Shown here one piece after another: positions 1 to 11,939 of a stretch of 64,000 bases of DNA (position 1 is the stretch's first letter; each line of letters begins with the position of its first letter). The translations under genes and the position numbers were made by a program. The notes beneath the pieces are model-generated. The model was not told where the DNA came from. It saw only the letters and a program-made list of their open reading frames with translations, and searched no databases. The stretch is from Lates calcarifer (taxonomy: Eukaryota; Chordata; Actinopteri; Centropomidae). The DNA lies in assembly GCF_001640805.2 (NCBI RefSeq), contig NC_066843.1:1955777-2019776 (forward strand). Direction: 5' to 3'.

Positions 1-380
1 AATACATTAAGGAGCTTACGTGTCTTGTATGTTTTGTGTTGTCATTTTATATGTTGTCATGTGACGTTCTGTCTTTATATGGAATTATGTGAAGTTTATT
101 TGCAAGTTATGTTATATTATGTTATATATTATAATGTGTTGTTACTTACTTGTATTTTATTTGTATTTCTCTTCATATGTATTTACTTTTTATACATACA
201 TGTTGTTTTGTTGTGTTGTTGTATCATTATTTGTCCTTATCTGTCTCGTTCTTGTTGTGTCATGTGACTCATCATTTATATGTTAAGTTTGTGTTAAAGC
301 TATGTTATCGGTCATTATGTGTCTGTCTGTGCTCTCATTTTATGTCCTGTCATGTGTCATAGTTTTGTGTTTCACCTTCT
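1..380. repeat. T/G-rich low-complexity tract
   Basis: The plus strand is dominated by T and G with almost no A-runs or C-runs, built from recurring words such as TGTTGTCAT, TTATGTTATA and TGTCCTGTCATGTG. The three overlapping open frames here are hydrophobic, Cys/Val/Leu/Tyr-rich products of this bias and not genes. It could be a degenerate minisatellite or an old strand-biased intronic tract. I see no splice or regulatory signal in it. Confidence 0.55.
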
Positions 381-1950
381 ACTAATTTGTCGAGGTAATG
401 CTGCTTGTTAATCTGAGCCTTTATTCTATTTTATCGTGCTCGGTTTGTTCCGTTCTGTCCTGATGTATTTTTCATTCTGTTTTGTCCCACTAGTGTCTTT
501 TAAACTGAAGCTGGAGCAGGAGCTGCTGTTTGTTAGATAGTGATAGATAGTGCTTGTTGCCCAGTTGGCAGCATTACTGTAACGCAGCTAAACGTGCACA
601 AGTCTCTAAGTGGTCCCTAAGTTGTCCTGCGGGATGATGGGATGCCATAGTAGCAGCAGTAATGGAATTACAGGAAAGACCCTGCCCTGGTCGCACTGAC
701 GAAAGGCACAAATGGAGGATGAGATGGAGTGAGGAGGAGGAGAGGCAGAAGCAGAGCCTGAGCTAACAGACCAATCTACACTATGGCACTTATGGAATTA
801 CCCAGTTCACCTTCTTTAGACCGAGCAATCAATGGCGCTCATTAATAATTCACACGGTCTTAGGAGGAAACCATAACTGTCATAAATGGTAATTTTGTTT
901 GATCATTACAATCCTTTTCATTGGAATAAACAGACAACATTATTCATCAGCTAAAAGTATAAATATTCATGACACGCACACATTGTGTATGCAGAATAGC
1001 AAGCAACCTGCAGAAAAAATATATATCCAGGCTGTATTGATGTGATTTCCCCTGAATGATGAAATAATTTACAGAATTGATTAAGATGAAGGCTAATCTT
1101 TATGCGGCATATATGGCTGAATATGAATGTGCTCGAGCTCTGCTCCGTCATGCGGTAGATGGATGATAAGCTGCTGTTTGTCTTTCTGCAAAAGCATCAT
1201 GGAAACATCAGAGGAAGTCAGGAATTCTGAGGAGCTGTCCATGAACACTGTTCCCTCTCATGCACCTCACAATATGTCACCTTCATTTCATTAGCTGCCG
1301 AGAGTATCAAGTCTGAACCACTTTGAATTTTTATTTATAGCTCCACTGCTTTCTCAGAATCATCGAAAACACAATCACAGTTACTGCTGCAATCCATATC
1401 TATCTGTTGTGTCTAAAATAAGTGCGAGGATATTAGATTGTGGCGACGCCAGTTTGCTTATGAGTAGGAAGAAACAGATGGGCTATTACAGATACAGAGA
1501 CTGAAGCAAATTGAGGTCATCGAGCAGGTCTTGTGAATCGTGCGTTCAAGACGTCGGCCGTCGGTGTGAAGCAGGAAGGAAGGAGTTTTGTTTAAAGTGG
1601 TGTCTTTGGCGCAAATGCAGTCAGCGCATATGGGAGGGGACGGGCCTCTGGGCACAGACAGCCGTCAATGGGCAGGGATAATCTGATGAATGCGTTTGCT
1701 CCCACTCCCCACCACCCCTTCGTAACCAGATTTCTTGTTCTCTGGCTTTATTTTTGTCTCTCAGATGAAGTGAGCGTGGTGGAATTTGCTACATTTTGTA
1801 TTCATGCCGGCTCGTCTGTGTGACCGCAGGGCTGGGTGACTTCGGAAAAACCGGAATCTCTCTGTTCAGCCTCCCTCCAGCGTCGTTCCTCCTCTTTGAG
1901 CCTGTGTTGCTCACCATGTGAGGGTGTTTAGGAAGGAAGAGGGGCGTTGG
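381..1950. other. non-coding, no gene recognised
   Basis: Mixed-composition unique DNA. The open frames on the minus strand near 951-1151 and 1458-1655 have no recognisable domain and no splice context. Short TAAT-containing stretches near 840-870 and 1300-1350 might be regulatory but are too short to call. Confidence 0.5.
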
Positions 1951-1958
1951 GGGGGGAG

Positions 1959-1999
1959 TGTGTGTAACGTATGTGTGTGTGTGTGTGCTTGTGTGTGGC
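1959..1999. repeat. (TG)n microsatellite, interrupted
   Basis: Alternating TG run interrupted by AACGTA and CT. The preceding G-run (about 1950-1957) makes the plus strand G-rich for roughly 80 bases. Confidence 0.85.
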
Positions 2000-2789
2000 T
2001 GTGTCTAAAATGTAAATGATGAGCCGTCATTACAGTCGGCATCACACAGGCGAGGCAGGTTTTGTCTTTCTATCCTCAGCCACAGGATTTGATCTCAGCT
2101 TTGTTTTGCTTTTTCTTCACAAGTGCGTCGGTGCGTGTACAGGATGTGTGGGAGCAGCCACTGAATGCAAGCTAGTCACCACCGGGGAGCGATTTAAGGG
2201 CCTTTTATAGAGATAGATCCGTCCGGTTTACTGGGCTGAAGCTGGCTACCAAGAATTGTGACAGACATGTGCCTGCTAGACCTCATACATAAACCACTGG
2301 GGTGTTTGTATGTGCTTGTGTGTGTGTTGTGGGAGATAGCGATAGCTGTTGTATCTCCGCTCACGTGCCTTGCCTTCAATTGCCCAATCAGTCAGTGGAA
2401 CCCTTCAGACAGTCTCCTCTTAATAAGGAAGCTTCCAGCCCAATTCCCACAGATAGCCTAAGTAAATCAAACCAGTGAGGAGGAGAGGAGAGCCTCTTCA
2501 ATCAGGCTCTAGAGAATGGAGCCTGGGCAACTCTGGCACTCCAGACAATAAGAGAGAGAGGGAGGGAGGAGGAGGAGATACAGTGATATTCCCGTATGGT
2601 GATGACTACGCTCAGAGTGAGGTATACCATTCATCTGGCCTCAGCCATCTTCTCTGCTGTATCTCTGCACCCTCAGGTCCTCTACACTCTGCATCCCGCC
2701 GTAAAACATTCCCCATTGTAATTCATGTTATGCTGTGAGAGCCTGGGCTTTTGGTACAGGCTCGCATGTGCATGCCCCCCCCCCCCTCC
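2000..2789. other. non-coding, no gene recognised
   Basis: Unique sequence with a purine-rich GAGG/AGAG segment around 2475-2580. The open frames across it (for example 2475-2738 plus) have composition-driven content and no family resemblance. Confidence 0.45.
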
Positions 2790-2794
2790 ATCCA

Positions 2795-3400
2795 CCCCGC
2801 TTGCAGCCTTATAATATGGTCCTCATGGCGAGCTGAGCGAGCCATAATGCCATGTTTTGTATTCAATCCCAATAGCAGCCATTTCAGCAAAGCCACAAAC
2901 CAGGGGCCCCAGCTTGCGCATTGGTCAGGGTTCAGGTTGGACCATTCAGAGCGGTCCCACGTTGGCAATTTGGGCCGAGAGCGCTCCAGGCCACATGCGC
3001 CTTGTCCGTCCATCACAGGTGAAGGGGAGCAGAGGAGGAAACGAGGGGAGCCGGGGCGAAGGGGAGGAGGAGGAGGAGGAGGGGGACGGGCTGAAGTTGA
3101 AAGGCGAGGCCCTGGCATCTGCATCAGGCCAGGCCAGCAGATGTGGCGATCCTGGTCTATTTGAGCTAAAGTGATGATTAAGGGATCATGGCCCTTAAAT
3201 AGACAATCCTGTTTACCCAGTTTAGGGCTGCAATCAATCCGCCACTCGCCAGATTAATTGAGACGCTTCCGATTGATTTTCTTTTTTTCTTCCTCCCCTC
3301 ACTTCCCTCCCCCTCCTCCTCCTCCTCTTCTACTCCTGGCCAGCCTTCCTATCAATGACTTCTCAAACTGCAAGGCCATAATTCATGAGAGAGGGCCTGC
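2795..3400. promoter_or_regulatory. conserved-element-like non-coding block
   Basis: Three compact unique segments (about 2,810-3,010; 3,165-3,275; 3,340-3,395) are free of repeats and contain ATTCATGAG, GATTAATTGAG, TGATGATTAA and CATTTCAGC type words, separated by GGA/GAGG-rich and CCTCCTC-rich linkers. Opposite-strand open frames of 133 and 137 codons overlap here, but their predicted proteins are Pro/Gly/Arg-rich and resemble nothing I know, so I read them as by-products of high GC. The look is that of a vertebrate developmental enhancer cluster. This is a judgement from composition only. Confidence 0.35.
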
Positions 3401-5049
3401 TTAGGTAGAGTGGGGACCGTGCTGTGTGCATAGTTAAGTGCATGTAAAGTGTATGACATCATGTTACATCACTGCCTGCCTGTAGTACACATGTGGCTTT
3501 AAAGTGATGTTAACTTAGTTGGACCGTGAGAGATGATAACACCTTTTCCTCGACTCAATCCCAGAAAGATATCCAAGATTTTCTTTTCATTAGTTTCCAT
3601 TTCGCTGTAAACTGCAGATCAAGCCAATTTATTTCTTTATTCTCCCTCATACACACCTCCTATTGCCTTGTCGTCATTACTTAAATATATGTTGGTAGAG
3701 GAAATGTCATAAGACATGTCAGGCTGTAGAAATCTCTCTTATTGTCCCACCTGTAACGAGCCTCATTAGTGGCTGTGCTGTTGCCGGCTGACAGAGGAGG
3801 CATCAGTTAATTAGGACAAAAGGATGAACTTTCCTCTCACATCCCTGGCACCAGATGATGAGCACATCAAGATGTGAGAGTTCCCCACTCTTCTGGAAAA
3901 GGAAGGATCAACGTGAGCAGTGGGAGGAGAGAGAGGCCACTTAAAGCTCGTTTCCTTTTCTCGCCACTCACAGTGATTGTATACTACTTCTTTTTTTTAT
4001 CCTATGAAAAAACACTTGGGGGGACACGTGTGCGCGTATGTTCAGTGTATGTTGATGCACATTTAATTGGCTGGGAATAAGCTGTCGGATCATGTGTTTA
4101 TTTATTTATCTTGATTGGAGAATGATGGGAAGGAAGGTGATCACGACTGAACTTGTATCCAGCAGATCTCCTTCATGTGAGACAGTGTCTGTCAGCTATC
4201 ACTACCATCTGTCAGCACAGAGAATCTTTAAAGACTCCTCTCTGCACTTTGCCTTCAGGGCAAACACATTTCTCATGTTGCAACCCTTCCACCCCCCCAC
4301 CCCCCCCGCAATAAGCAAAAGAAAAACAAAAGCTGGAAAACAAGGCAATGAGGGTATCAGTTTTGGCAGCGCCTTCTGAGCGCTCACTCTCACTGAGGCA
4401 GATTTGTCAGGCTTTGCGAGGCTGCTCCTTGACAGCTTAAGCACAGCAGCTACCTCACTGTGAATTTTCTGAAACGCTGTGTGCAAAGTAGCCATAGATC
4501 ATCTTTGTGTCCCCTCTCTCTTCTCTCTCTCTCTCTCTCTCTGGTCAGCGTGATGAAGCAACGTGGATGATTGCATGAGCGTGTTCCGTTAATCACGCCG
4601 GTGATGCTGTTACTGTTGTTGATGCTTTATTGAATGTGGCATCAACAGGGACAAGATGACATGTAGTTAGCCGCACACATCATGGTCAAAAACAAAAGAT
4701 GCATTCCTTCAATCGATTCGTCGGCGGAATAATAAAACAACTGGTCATAAACAACCACAGTTTGGTTTGAGGTATGCAAGCTGACGTGGAAACCCGTTTT
4801 ACAGTCACAGGTTGCACTTACACCACGGAAAGTGAGCTGAGTGGTTTTTATGCTCAGAGGTGTCAAAGTATCCATGTCACATGATGGTGCACACTACATA
4901 TGTATAAAAAGCATTTTAAATATAGATTTCTCAGATGAGACCTGCAGGTGTGCAAGCAAGGTGCTTTGTGGAAGAGCGGCACTTCCTCCTTCTGTCTTAT
5001 GCTCTAATTTGATTACAGACTGATTAAACCCTCCCTAATGCAGTCAGAG
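3401..5049. other. non-coding; one small enhancer-like segment
   Basis: Mostly unremarkable. The segment at about 3,755-3,830 (CTCATTAGTGG ... CAGTTAATTAGGAC) resembles a conserved non-coding core. A C-run occurs near 4,290-4,305. No exon is supported. Confidence 0.35.
4514..4542. repeat. (TC)n microsatellite
   Basis: Uninterrupted CT/TC dinucleotides except one TT near the 5' end. Confidence 0.85.
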
Positions 5050-5134
5050 CTACGGCATGCTAATGTAATAAAATCACTTACAGCTAAAACAGGTTAGCTT
5101 AATTGGCAGGAGGCACGATGCTGGGATTTGCATT
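5050..5134. promoter_or_regulatory. enhancer-like flank of an ancient repeat
   Basis: Unique text containing GCTAATGTAATAAAATCAC, GCTTAATTGGCAGG and TTTGCATTAAATTA lies directly upstream of the SINE-like motif. This is the kind of sequence seen when an old retroposon has become part of a conserved non-coding element. Confidence 0.3.
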
Positions 5135-5312
5135 AAATTATTTATTTGCTTAGCAGACGCCCTTATGCAGGGCAACTCTCAATTCCATTATACACATTAG
5201 CCATTTGCGCAGCCAATTTAGCTTGAGCACCTCGTTCAAGGATAGAACAACAAGTGTGGAATCGCCCTCTCCACCACCACCACCCTTCACCCGACACCTT
5301 CCCTCCATTTTG
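5135..5312 (+). repeat. ancient fish SINE-like repeat, copy 1
   Basis: Positions 5,140-5,177 read TTATTTGCTTAGCAGACGCC followed by CTTATGCAGGGCAACT. This closely resembles the signature 'TTTAGCAGACGCTTTTATCC(A)RRGCGACTTAC' remembered from an old, very widespread vertebrate SINE group (Deu-domain-like). About 80 bases further on, 5,221-5,262 matches the usual continuation (TTGAGCACCTCGTTCAAGG ... AACAACA.GTGTGG). The copy is diverged and has no clear tail or target duplication. Exact family assignment needs a repeat-library comparison. Confidence 0.6.
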
Positions 5313-6939
5313 TCTGGTGGTATTTCCTGAGGAACGTGGAGAGAACAGGAAGTGGTACCTGAGCTGGAGGCCACTAGTGACACGTTGTTGGTGCCCTTGG
5401 AGAAGCCTGTGAAAGTTTATTTTTTTTCCTTTTTGCCTTCCAGCGCTCCACCATGTCCACTCATTGTCTAGAGTTAAACATAAACAGCACACACCAACAT
5501 TAGCGCGCCGTCCCGGTCAGTCCACTGAAAGTCAAAGCGTAATTGAGCTGCTCCATTAGCACCGGGATCAACCAGATGGTGCCCCCGTTCTTTTATTCAC
5601 CCATTTATGTGGGCATGTCATTCTTCCAAGTGTAAAAAAAAAAAAAACAGTAAGAGATAGAACGAGTGTTTGCGTGCATGTGTATGTGGCAGGGGTGGGG
5701 GCATTTCATGGAAAACTGTGGGTGCCTCCAGACTCTCACCTGTTAACTAATCTTTCAGCCCGGTCTGTCAGCACGATCATCTCTTCCTCCAACAGCCTAA
5801 TGGCTAACCCAGTTATCAGACGAACTGTACACACCACTGATGGGTGTCTGCACTTAAATGAATCAATTTCATGGGTGTCAGCTGGATATGTGCACATGGC
5901 ACCAACCATACGTCAGTCTGTAGGTTACACCACATTTGAAACAGAGATCGTTTATACAGCTGTTTTGAAAGAAATGATCTCCTGGAGTTGCCTGACCCTC
6001 GTCACACTTGTCAAAGTGCAATGTAGTTTTATGTCTAAGTGAAATGTTTGGTAGCAGTTAGTTAGCAGCATAGTTTGGGGTGTTTTTTGCATTTTAAATG
6101 ATGCCACAGCTCTTGCTGCCTTCACAAACACAGACCTAAAATATTTTTCAGACATGCTATTGATAGTATAAACAAAACACATGTACATAATCTCTTTATG
6201 CCTTTTTATCGTATGATAAAAACCTCACTGACGTATCCTACTTAGTAACTGTGTTGATAAGAATCCATTTCTGATTAAGCAATGCTTGCCAAGGTTTATA
6301 TTTGGCTTTGCGCATTCAATTTGCTTTACATTTAATACAGTGTCTTTCACCCAGTAACAGAACTGGCTGCCTGCCACAGAGGCTTTTGATTGGAATTGAA
6401 TGCACAGTCATTTTCTCTAATATAAATCAATACTCTCCAAACCTGCCACAACACATTTTTGATGCTCACTATTGCTCAATTGCAGTTTGGAGCACTAGTG
6501 AAACGGTCAAATGGTTGACACATTTTGTGCAGCGAGATTAGTCTGTTTGTGAAATCTTGGAAAACAAATCACTTAAGAACCACTCAGACTTAATCATATT
6601 ACCTTGCTAAGTAAAAAGTTTCAGATCCCTTCTTTCTCCCAAACTTCTGAAATGTCTCCCCAAGTCAGATATGTGTAGGCTCATGGCTGCTGATGGCCCC
6701 GCCGGTTTGTGTCAGCTGTTGTTCAGTGTCATTATGCAGCTCTTTTGATTCTCTGCGTTTAGTCTTGTTTGACATGTGATGAGGGTTAAATGGGTGTGTT
6801 GGTTTTAAAAAGGAGTGTGCTACAAAAGTGAAACAGTTGACCAAATGATCAGGCACTGGCTGTTCCATATGTGTTTCTCTCCATTTTTTCTACTGTTTTT
6901 TTCTTTGTTTTTTTCGCTACAACAACAGTATTGTTTGCA
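5313..6939. other. non-coding, no gene recognised
   Basis: An A-run lies at 5,634-5,647. The frame at 5,674-6,042 (122 codons, plus) has no recognisable domain, no Kozak support and is overlapped by a minus frame. I see no exon pair or repeat family here. Confidence 0.45.
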
Positions 6940-7485
6940 TTAAGGGCCTGGCTGGAGTAAATGGAGCTGTTTTCAATTAGTTTTCAAAGTGCTTATCCCA
7001 TTAAAGGTAATGACTTATTGATTTAACGACAGTGGCGCTTTTGGTGTGAAACGTGGTGCTATTATGACTCTCTCCTCTGTTGTTTGAAAGGGGCCAGCGA
7101 TACTGAGCGCCGGGTGAACGCCTTCAGTCTCAGCCTTCCCATGACCATCGCGCTTGTTGTTTTTGCGGCAGTCCCCGGGTCATTATTGAGTGGCATAAGT
7201 AACTCTGTGCTCGCAGGGCGGAGCAGGTGATTTTTCTCCTCCTGGCCTTTTGCCAGCGGTGTCAGCTGGGATCCAGGAGCCATCACAGAGGTGGGAGAGC
7301 CTGATGTCATTGTCAATGTTCCTGTGCGTCCCACAAACCGCAGTGCAGAGGAAGCGATGGAGGGCCCCGTGCAAGCTAATGTGCCCGCTGCCTCCCCGTG
7401 GGTTCCACTTTGCCATGCAGCCATATGGCCGCGCTCCTCCCCTCAGTAATCCCTCACCGGTGTCAGCATCCAACCCAGGAGGGCC
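6940..7485. promoter_or_regulatory. conserved-element-like non-coding block
   Basis: A long unique stretch beginning with a TAAT-rich part (6,960-7,030: TCAATTAGTTTTCAAAG, CATTAAAGGTAATGAC) and continuing into GC-balanced sequence with no repeats to about 7,440. Several frames on both strands stay open, which fits GC content and not coding, since none has a recognisable domain. A developmental enhancer is the likeliest role, but this is inferred from composition. Confidence 0.35.
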
Positions 7486-7675
7486 GCACTTTTGTGTTTT
7501 CTCCTTCTCACTCTCCCACTCTGTCTGTCTTTCTCTCTCCCTCATCTTTCTCTTTCCCTCAGATTTTTTTTTTTTTTGTTCCACACACAGTTTTTTTCTT
7601 CCTTCCTTGGCATTCTCTGTGTCTCCCTGTTGAACTCCTTTTGTTTTCTGTCTCATTCTTTCAGCATGCTAAAGG
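7486..7675. repeat. pyrimidine-rich tract
   Basis: Plus strand is almost entirely C and T (CTCTCCCTC words, a T-run at 7,566-7,579). The overlapping frames of 90-157 codons, rich in Ser/Phe/Leu on one strand and Glu/Lys/Arg on the other, are artefacts of this bias. Confidence 0.7.
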
Positions 7676-8279
7676 TTGAAACATTGTTTTTTAACCTTGA
7701 CAGAAGTTTCAGAGGCCGAACAGCTCATCGGTACACTAATATGCACCCTGCTGAGATAATTGGCTTTCACTTATAACTCATCATTGGTGGTTGCTACTTG
7801 CTAATGTACCGTGTGTCCTCAGTATCATCAAAAACACTGTTACAGACTGACTTTGTCTTTATAGCTATTATAAATCTTTTCAAAATTCTCTACTATCCCT
7901 ACTTACACAGACCCAGTCATCCACGTTCTGATTCTTGCTGCTAATTGCGCTCAACAGAAGACATATCACTGCTGTAAGGAATAACCAGGAGCAATCTGAG
8001 TTAGCTTCGCTGTTCCACTGATTTCCTTTCTGCTGGAGTATGAATATGTGCTGGACCAGGAGGAAGATGCTCAGTTGCTGACAGTCGCTGTTTCAAGTAA
8101 TGAGACAAGTGATAAGTCAGCCAGCGACCTTGTCTTATTCCCTTTTGCTTTCACTCTTGCATTTCAATCTGAGATATATACTGAATGCACACCTAACTGT
8201 GCTGTGCAGAGCAGTTATGTCTTTATCTTCCACTGCCGTAGAATATTCTTTAACAACCCAAATAAAAACTGGTAACAGC
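7676..8279. other. non-coding, no gene recognised
   Basis: Unique AT-rich sequence; open frames at 8,048-8,275 and 8,100-8,312 are mutually overlapping and lack any family resemblance. Confidence 0.45.
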
Positions 8280-8365
8280 TGCACTGCAGTGCTGAAACAA
8301 TTAGATGCTTAATAGATGAGTTGATCTAGAGAATGTTAATTAAAATTGTTGATAATTAATCAATT
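8280..8365 (-). repeat. fragment of AT-rich 'ATTAATCGATTA' family element
   Basis: Contains GAAACAATTAGATGCTTAA, GATGAGTTGATC and AATTAATCAATTGTTAATC, the same pattern of alternating TTAAT/ATTAA words with a GATNAGTTGATC core found in the fuller copies at 27.8 kb, 40.9 kb and 52.4 kb. Very diverged, so family membership is probable, not certain. Confidence 0.4.
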
Positions 8366-8414
8366 GTTAATCAAAATGTACTAATATTTGCAAATATTCT
8401 CAGTCTTACCACAG

Positions 8415-8770
8415 TACTCAAGAATGTGGTCATCCACTGCATGTCTTCAAAACACATCGCTGCTAAACAGCCTCCACTCCTCTGGTCTCAGGCTGCAGAG
8501 GTTTGCTCCCACTCAACCACAAGAGCATTAGTGAGGTCCAACACTGATGTTGGCTCACAGTCGGTGTTCCAGTTCATCCCAGCGGTGCTGGATGGCACTG
8601 GGGTCAGGGTTTTGTGCAGACCAGTCGAGTGCTTCCAGAACAAACTGGGAAAACTTTGTGCATAGGAGCATTGTCCTGCGGAAAGAGGAAAGGGCGTTCG
8701 CCATAAATTTAAAGGAACGCTACTGTCTAAAATACAGTTGTATGCATTAATATTTCCCTTCACTGAAACC
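8415..8770 (-). pseudogene. Tc1-like transposase relic (3' half)
   Basis: The minus strand keeps landmarks of the catalytic half of fish Tc1/mariner transposases, which cut and paste DNA using a DD(34)E triad. In order: MKGNIN-AYNCILD (near 8,763-8,725), QDNAPMHK (8,678-8,655) with the second catalytic Asp, then after a frameshift LDWSAQNPDPSAIQH and WDELEHRL (8,629-8,558), then DLTNALVVEWEQ (about 8,539-8,504) and RGVEAV before a stop. The position of the third catalytic Glu, normally in 'PIEH', reads Gln. At least two frame changes and in-frame stops show it is dead. The N-terminal DNA-binding half and inverted repeats are missing. The uninterrupted frame 8,488-8,763 crosses the frameshifts and is not the true protein. 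Confidence 0.85.
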
Positions 8771-11700
8771 TCTGAAAACTGCTTTACTAGAATAAAAGTA
8801 TGTTGTCAGGGATTTCCACATAGCTGTAGAGCTGTAAGACGACAAAAGGTGCTCTTTCCTGCTTCCTTGTATTTTCAGACTGACGGTGAAATCTAACAAG
8901 TGATACAACTTTGAACAACCTTCAGACTTCTGTGAGCTTGACAAGACCAAGATCTGCAACATTAATGCTTTAGTAGAGCTTTGGTAGAAGTCTTTGGATG
9001 AACTACTACAGTGGCTCCTGTTATTACGTCCACGTGTACCAACAGACGATGTCACAGCAAACACACAGTTTGATACCTTTTCTTATCACCAAAGATGGGG
9101 ATAAAATCAATAAAAGAATGAACCTGCAGAGCACCACTTTAAACAAGATACCCCTGATGAGGATATCTGTGTGTAACATGAACTTTTTACAGTCAAAAGA
9201 AAAGAGCCTTGGCTTCTTTCTTTATCTGATTGTCATTTTTCACTGCCTCGAGTGGCTTTCTGAGTCTGCAGAACTCGCCGTGAAAACCTTGCAGCTTGTC
9301 GAGCCCGTGCACAGTTATTGAACAGCTTGAGTCACTGCTCACTGTCAGCGAGCAACTTGATTTCTGTTTCCCCAAGGAATGGAAATGAAATTATTTTTGC
9401 GCTCAGTAGGATGTGTGATTGACACAGCCTACAGTATGCACACATTTCCTGTTTTTAAATGCTCTATAGTGTCCATTTATTTATTATTTCCACTCTTTAT
9501 TTGCTTTTATCATTTTATCTTTAATTTTAAATGAATGCATCTTTCTCTTTTGACCTTTACGTGAGTAACAGCGCAGTGGTGATATTTCTGGTACTTCCAT
9601 ATAGTTAGCGTCGGTGATACAAATAATTGCACTTTGTTAAAGTTACCAGATAACAGATCCAATTTTGTCATATTGTTCAACGGTTGCTCCTTTACCTGCA
9701 GTTGGTAATACACAGGGGGGGAAGGGATTGAAGAGATTTTGACAACAGCCTCAGTGCTCAGCATGTGTGAGATTATACGAGCATTGTGTATTCCACTGCA
9801 GAGTGCATACACAGTAGACCGAAGCTGGTTTTTTTTTTTTTTGCAAAAGGAGACATCTCATTTGTTCCAGTGCTTCACATTCTTTGTAGAGAACCTGGTC
9901 GGAGCAGCAGTCTGGAGTCAGACAGGCCAGAGGCCAACAGAGGAGTAAAAGTACTCACTCACTGTATGCGCATGAAAGTTTGGGCATGTGTTTGGCGCAC
10001 TGTATTCACATCGCCCCAGGCTGTGAGAGGTTGGTGCAACTGTGCACCACCTAGCACTAGAAACAACCGGGTAGAAGTAGTGTACAAAATAGCAGAAGAT
10101 CATAAGGTCATCTGAGAGCACAGCCACAAGGTTATGGTCCTCCTCCAGATAACTCCTATATATAGAACAGAGCTGAGTTTCAATCCAGTATTTTTATGCA
10201 AATTATTACAGAGCTCACTGAAAGTGGCACAATTCAATTGATTTCTTTTTAATACTGTAAAAGAAAGTTTCAAAGTTTACCATAGGCAAAACATTTTGTA
10301 ACAAAGAAATCGTATGTTAATTAGCTGCGTAAATACATTTATTCACAAATAAAGATGTTATTTTAGTAGGAGTAAAGGCTGAGAAATGTGAGGGTGGAAA
10401 AGCTCATAGGAGAATAAAAAATATTAAGAAAAAATGATGACGTTAAGAAAACGTTTCATCCCTTGGCTTGTGGCGTAACTTTTGAAAAGACTTTGTTAAA
10501 ATCTGGTCCAAACATATAACTTCATTATTTGAGGTAACATATATGAAGCAAATGTAATTAAATAATCCCAGTTTTTTCCTGTGCTTTCAGTTGTATCACA
10601 CAGTCTCCATCAGCAGATGGAGTTTGAAGTGATCATGGAGATGGATCTGTAGCTCAGTAGCTGTTCAGATCCATCCATCTTTTTAGGCTTCTCCAGAAAA
10701 GCTTCCAGAAAAAGCTAAAGAGTGGACTTTGAGTTTGGATTGTTGGGATGAACCTTAAGGCTTAATTGATTTTGCTTTGTCTTTGTTCAAATTGTCTTTG
10801 AGAGCTGGGAAAAAGCTCCAGATGAAGAATAATGAGTAGCAGTTGATACATACGTTTTTCTGTGTCAACAGCTTGTTTGGCTGGTGCTTCTAAATAATGA
10901 TATCTGTAATAAAATAAGTAAATTATCTGGTGTATTTTACATGCCAGCCACTGGCTTCAAGTGACAGCAAAAAGAAAAATCATATTTCCTTATTATGAAG
11001 ATGTCACCCTATGCTGCAGAACAACAGGGATGAAGTAACTAACTCAATCACCAAACTAATACACTACATGTGACCTTTACTTTTAATTCTATTAGAGGAC
11101 AATTGTTGAAAAAAAGTTTTGATGGATAGATCAAGTTGCCTTCGAGAGTCTAAATTAGTCTTACCTTTGCTGAATTTAATGAAGGTGGTCAAATGCAAAT
11201 GTGGGAGTGTGGGCTGTGTGAGGGTGTGCTCTGTTGTCTGTCTGGCGTGGTGCGATGATGGATAGGGCTGCCAGCAGACTGGGGTTTCACTAATACTGGA
11301 GCCTCTGTAGAAATAAGGGGAGGGATGCATTAATGGATGTGTGTGTTTTCATGTGAGTGTGTGCCTGCATTTTCAAGTTGAATGTGCGCATTTGCACAGG
11401 TATAAGTAGGGCTGTATTTCACACCTTGCTGAAGGATTTGTTTTGTATTCACTGAGCACCGTTTTCTCCAGCTTCCTGTATTCAGTTGAATCGGTCTTTG
11501 CTGTTTAATATCATCTTAGTTGAATCAAAAAAAGGAGTCAATGGGGTTTTGAATTTCAACTCGGCAGTAAGTGAATTAGAGTAAAACTATATTGGTGAAT
11601 AGCAACTGAGCGGTATGTAGTTTAGAGTCCACTTCTGATCAGATAAACTCCATAGAATCTATGCTTAATACATTGGTTTTGTATACAAAGACCTTAACTT

Positions 11701-11939
11701 GCATTTATTCTAATAAAAATATTTCCATTTAGATCAAATTAAAACACAAGATGGCATTGTTATGTGTTATCTTTTACTGATAGTGTTATCCTGGGCTTCA
11801 AGGACTTTTGGCCAAGTATTGGAAATTGGCCCAAAAACCCTGCTAGCAATTCCGAGGTCAGCAATACTATGTCAAAAAGTAGGCAACATATACACCAACA
11901 ACATACTAATGATATTCGTGAAGCCTTACCAGTCATGGG
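8771..11939. other. non-coding, no gene recognised
   Basis: Unique intronic or intergenic-looking DNA. A T-run lies at 9,829-9,841 and a G-run near 9,715. Small open frames (for example 9,786-10,115) have no domain or splice context. Positions 11,700-11,935 lead into the repeat below and may include its start. Confidence 0.45.

Noticed and set aside
2723..3164. Opposite-strand open frames of 133 and 137 codons
   Set aside because: They overlap on both strands, are Pro/Gly/Arg-rich from local GC and GGA repeats, and show no domain or splice context.
7183..7679. Several frames of 90-157 codons rich in Ser/Phe/Leu or Glu/Lys/Arg
   Set aside because: Direct products of a pyrimidine-rich tract read in different frames.
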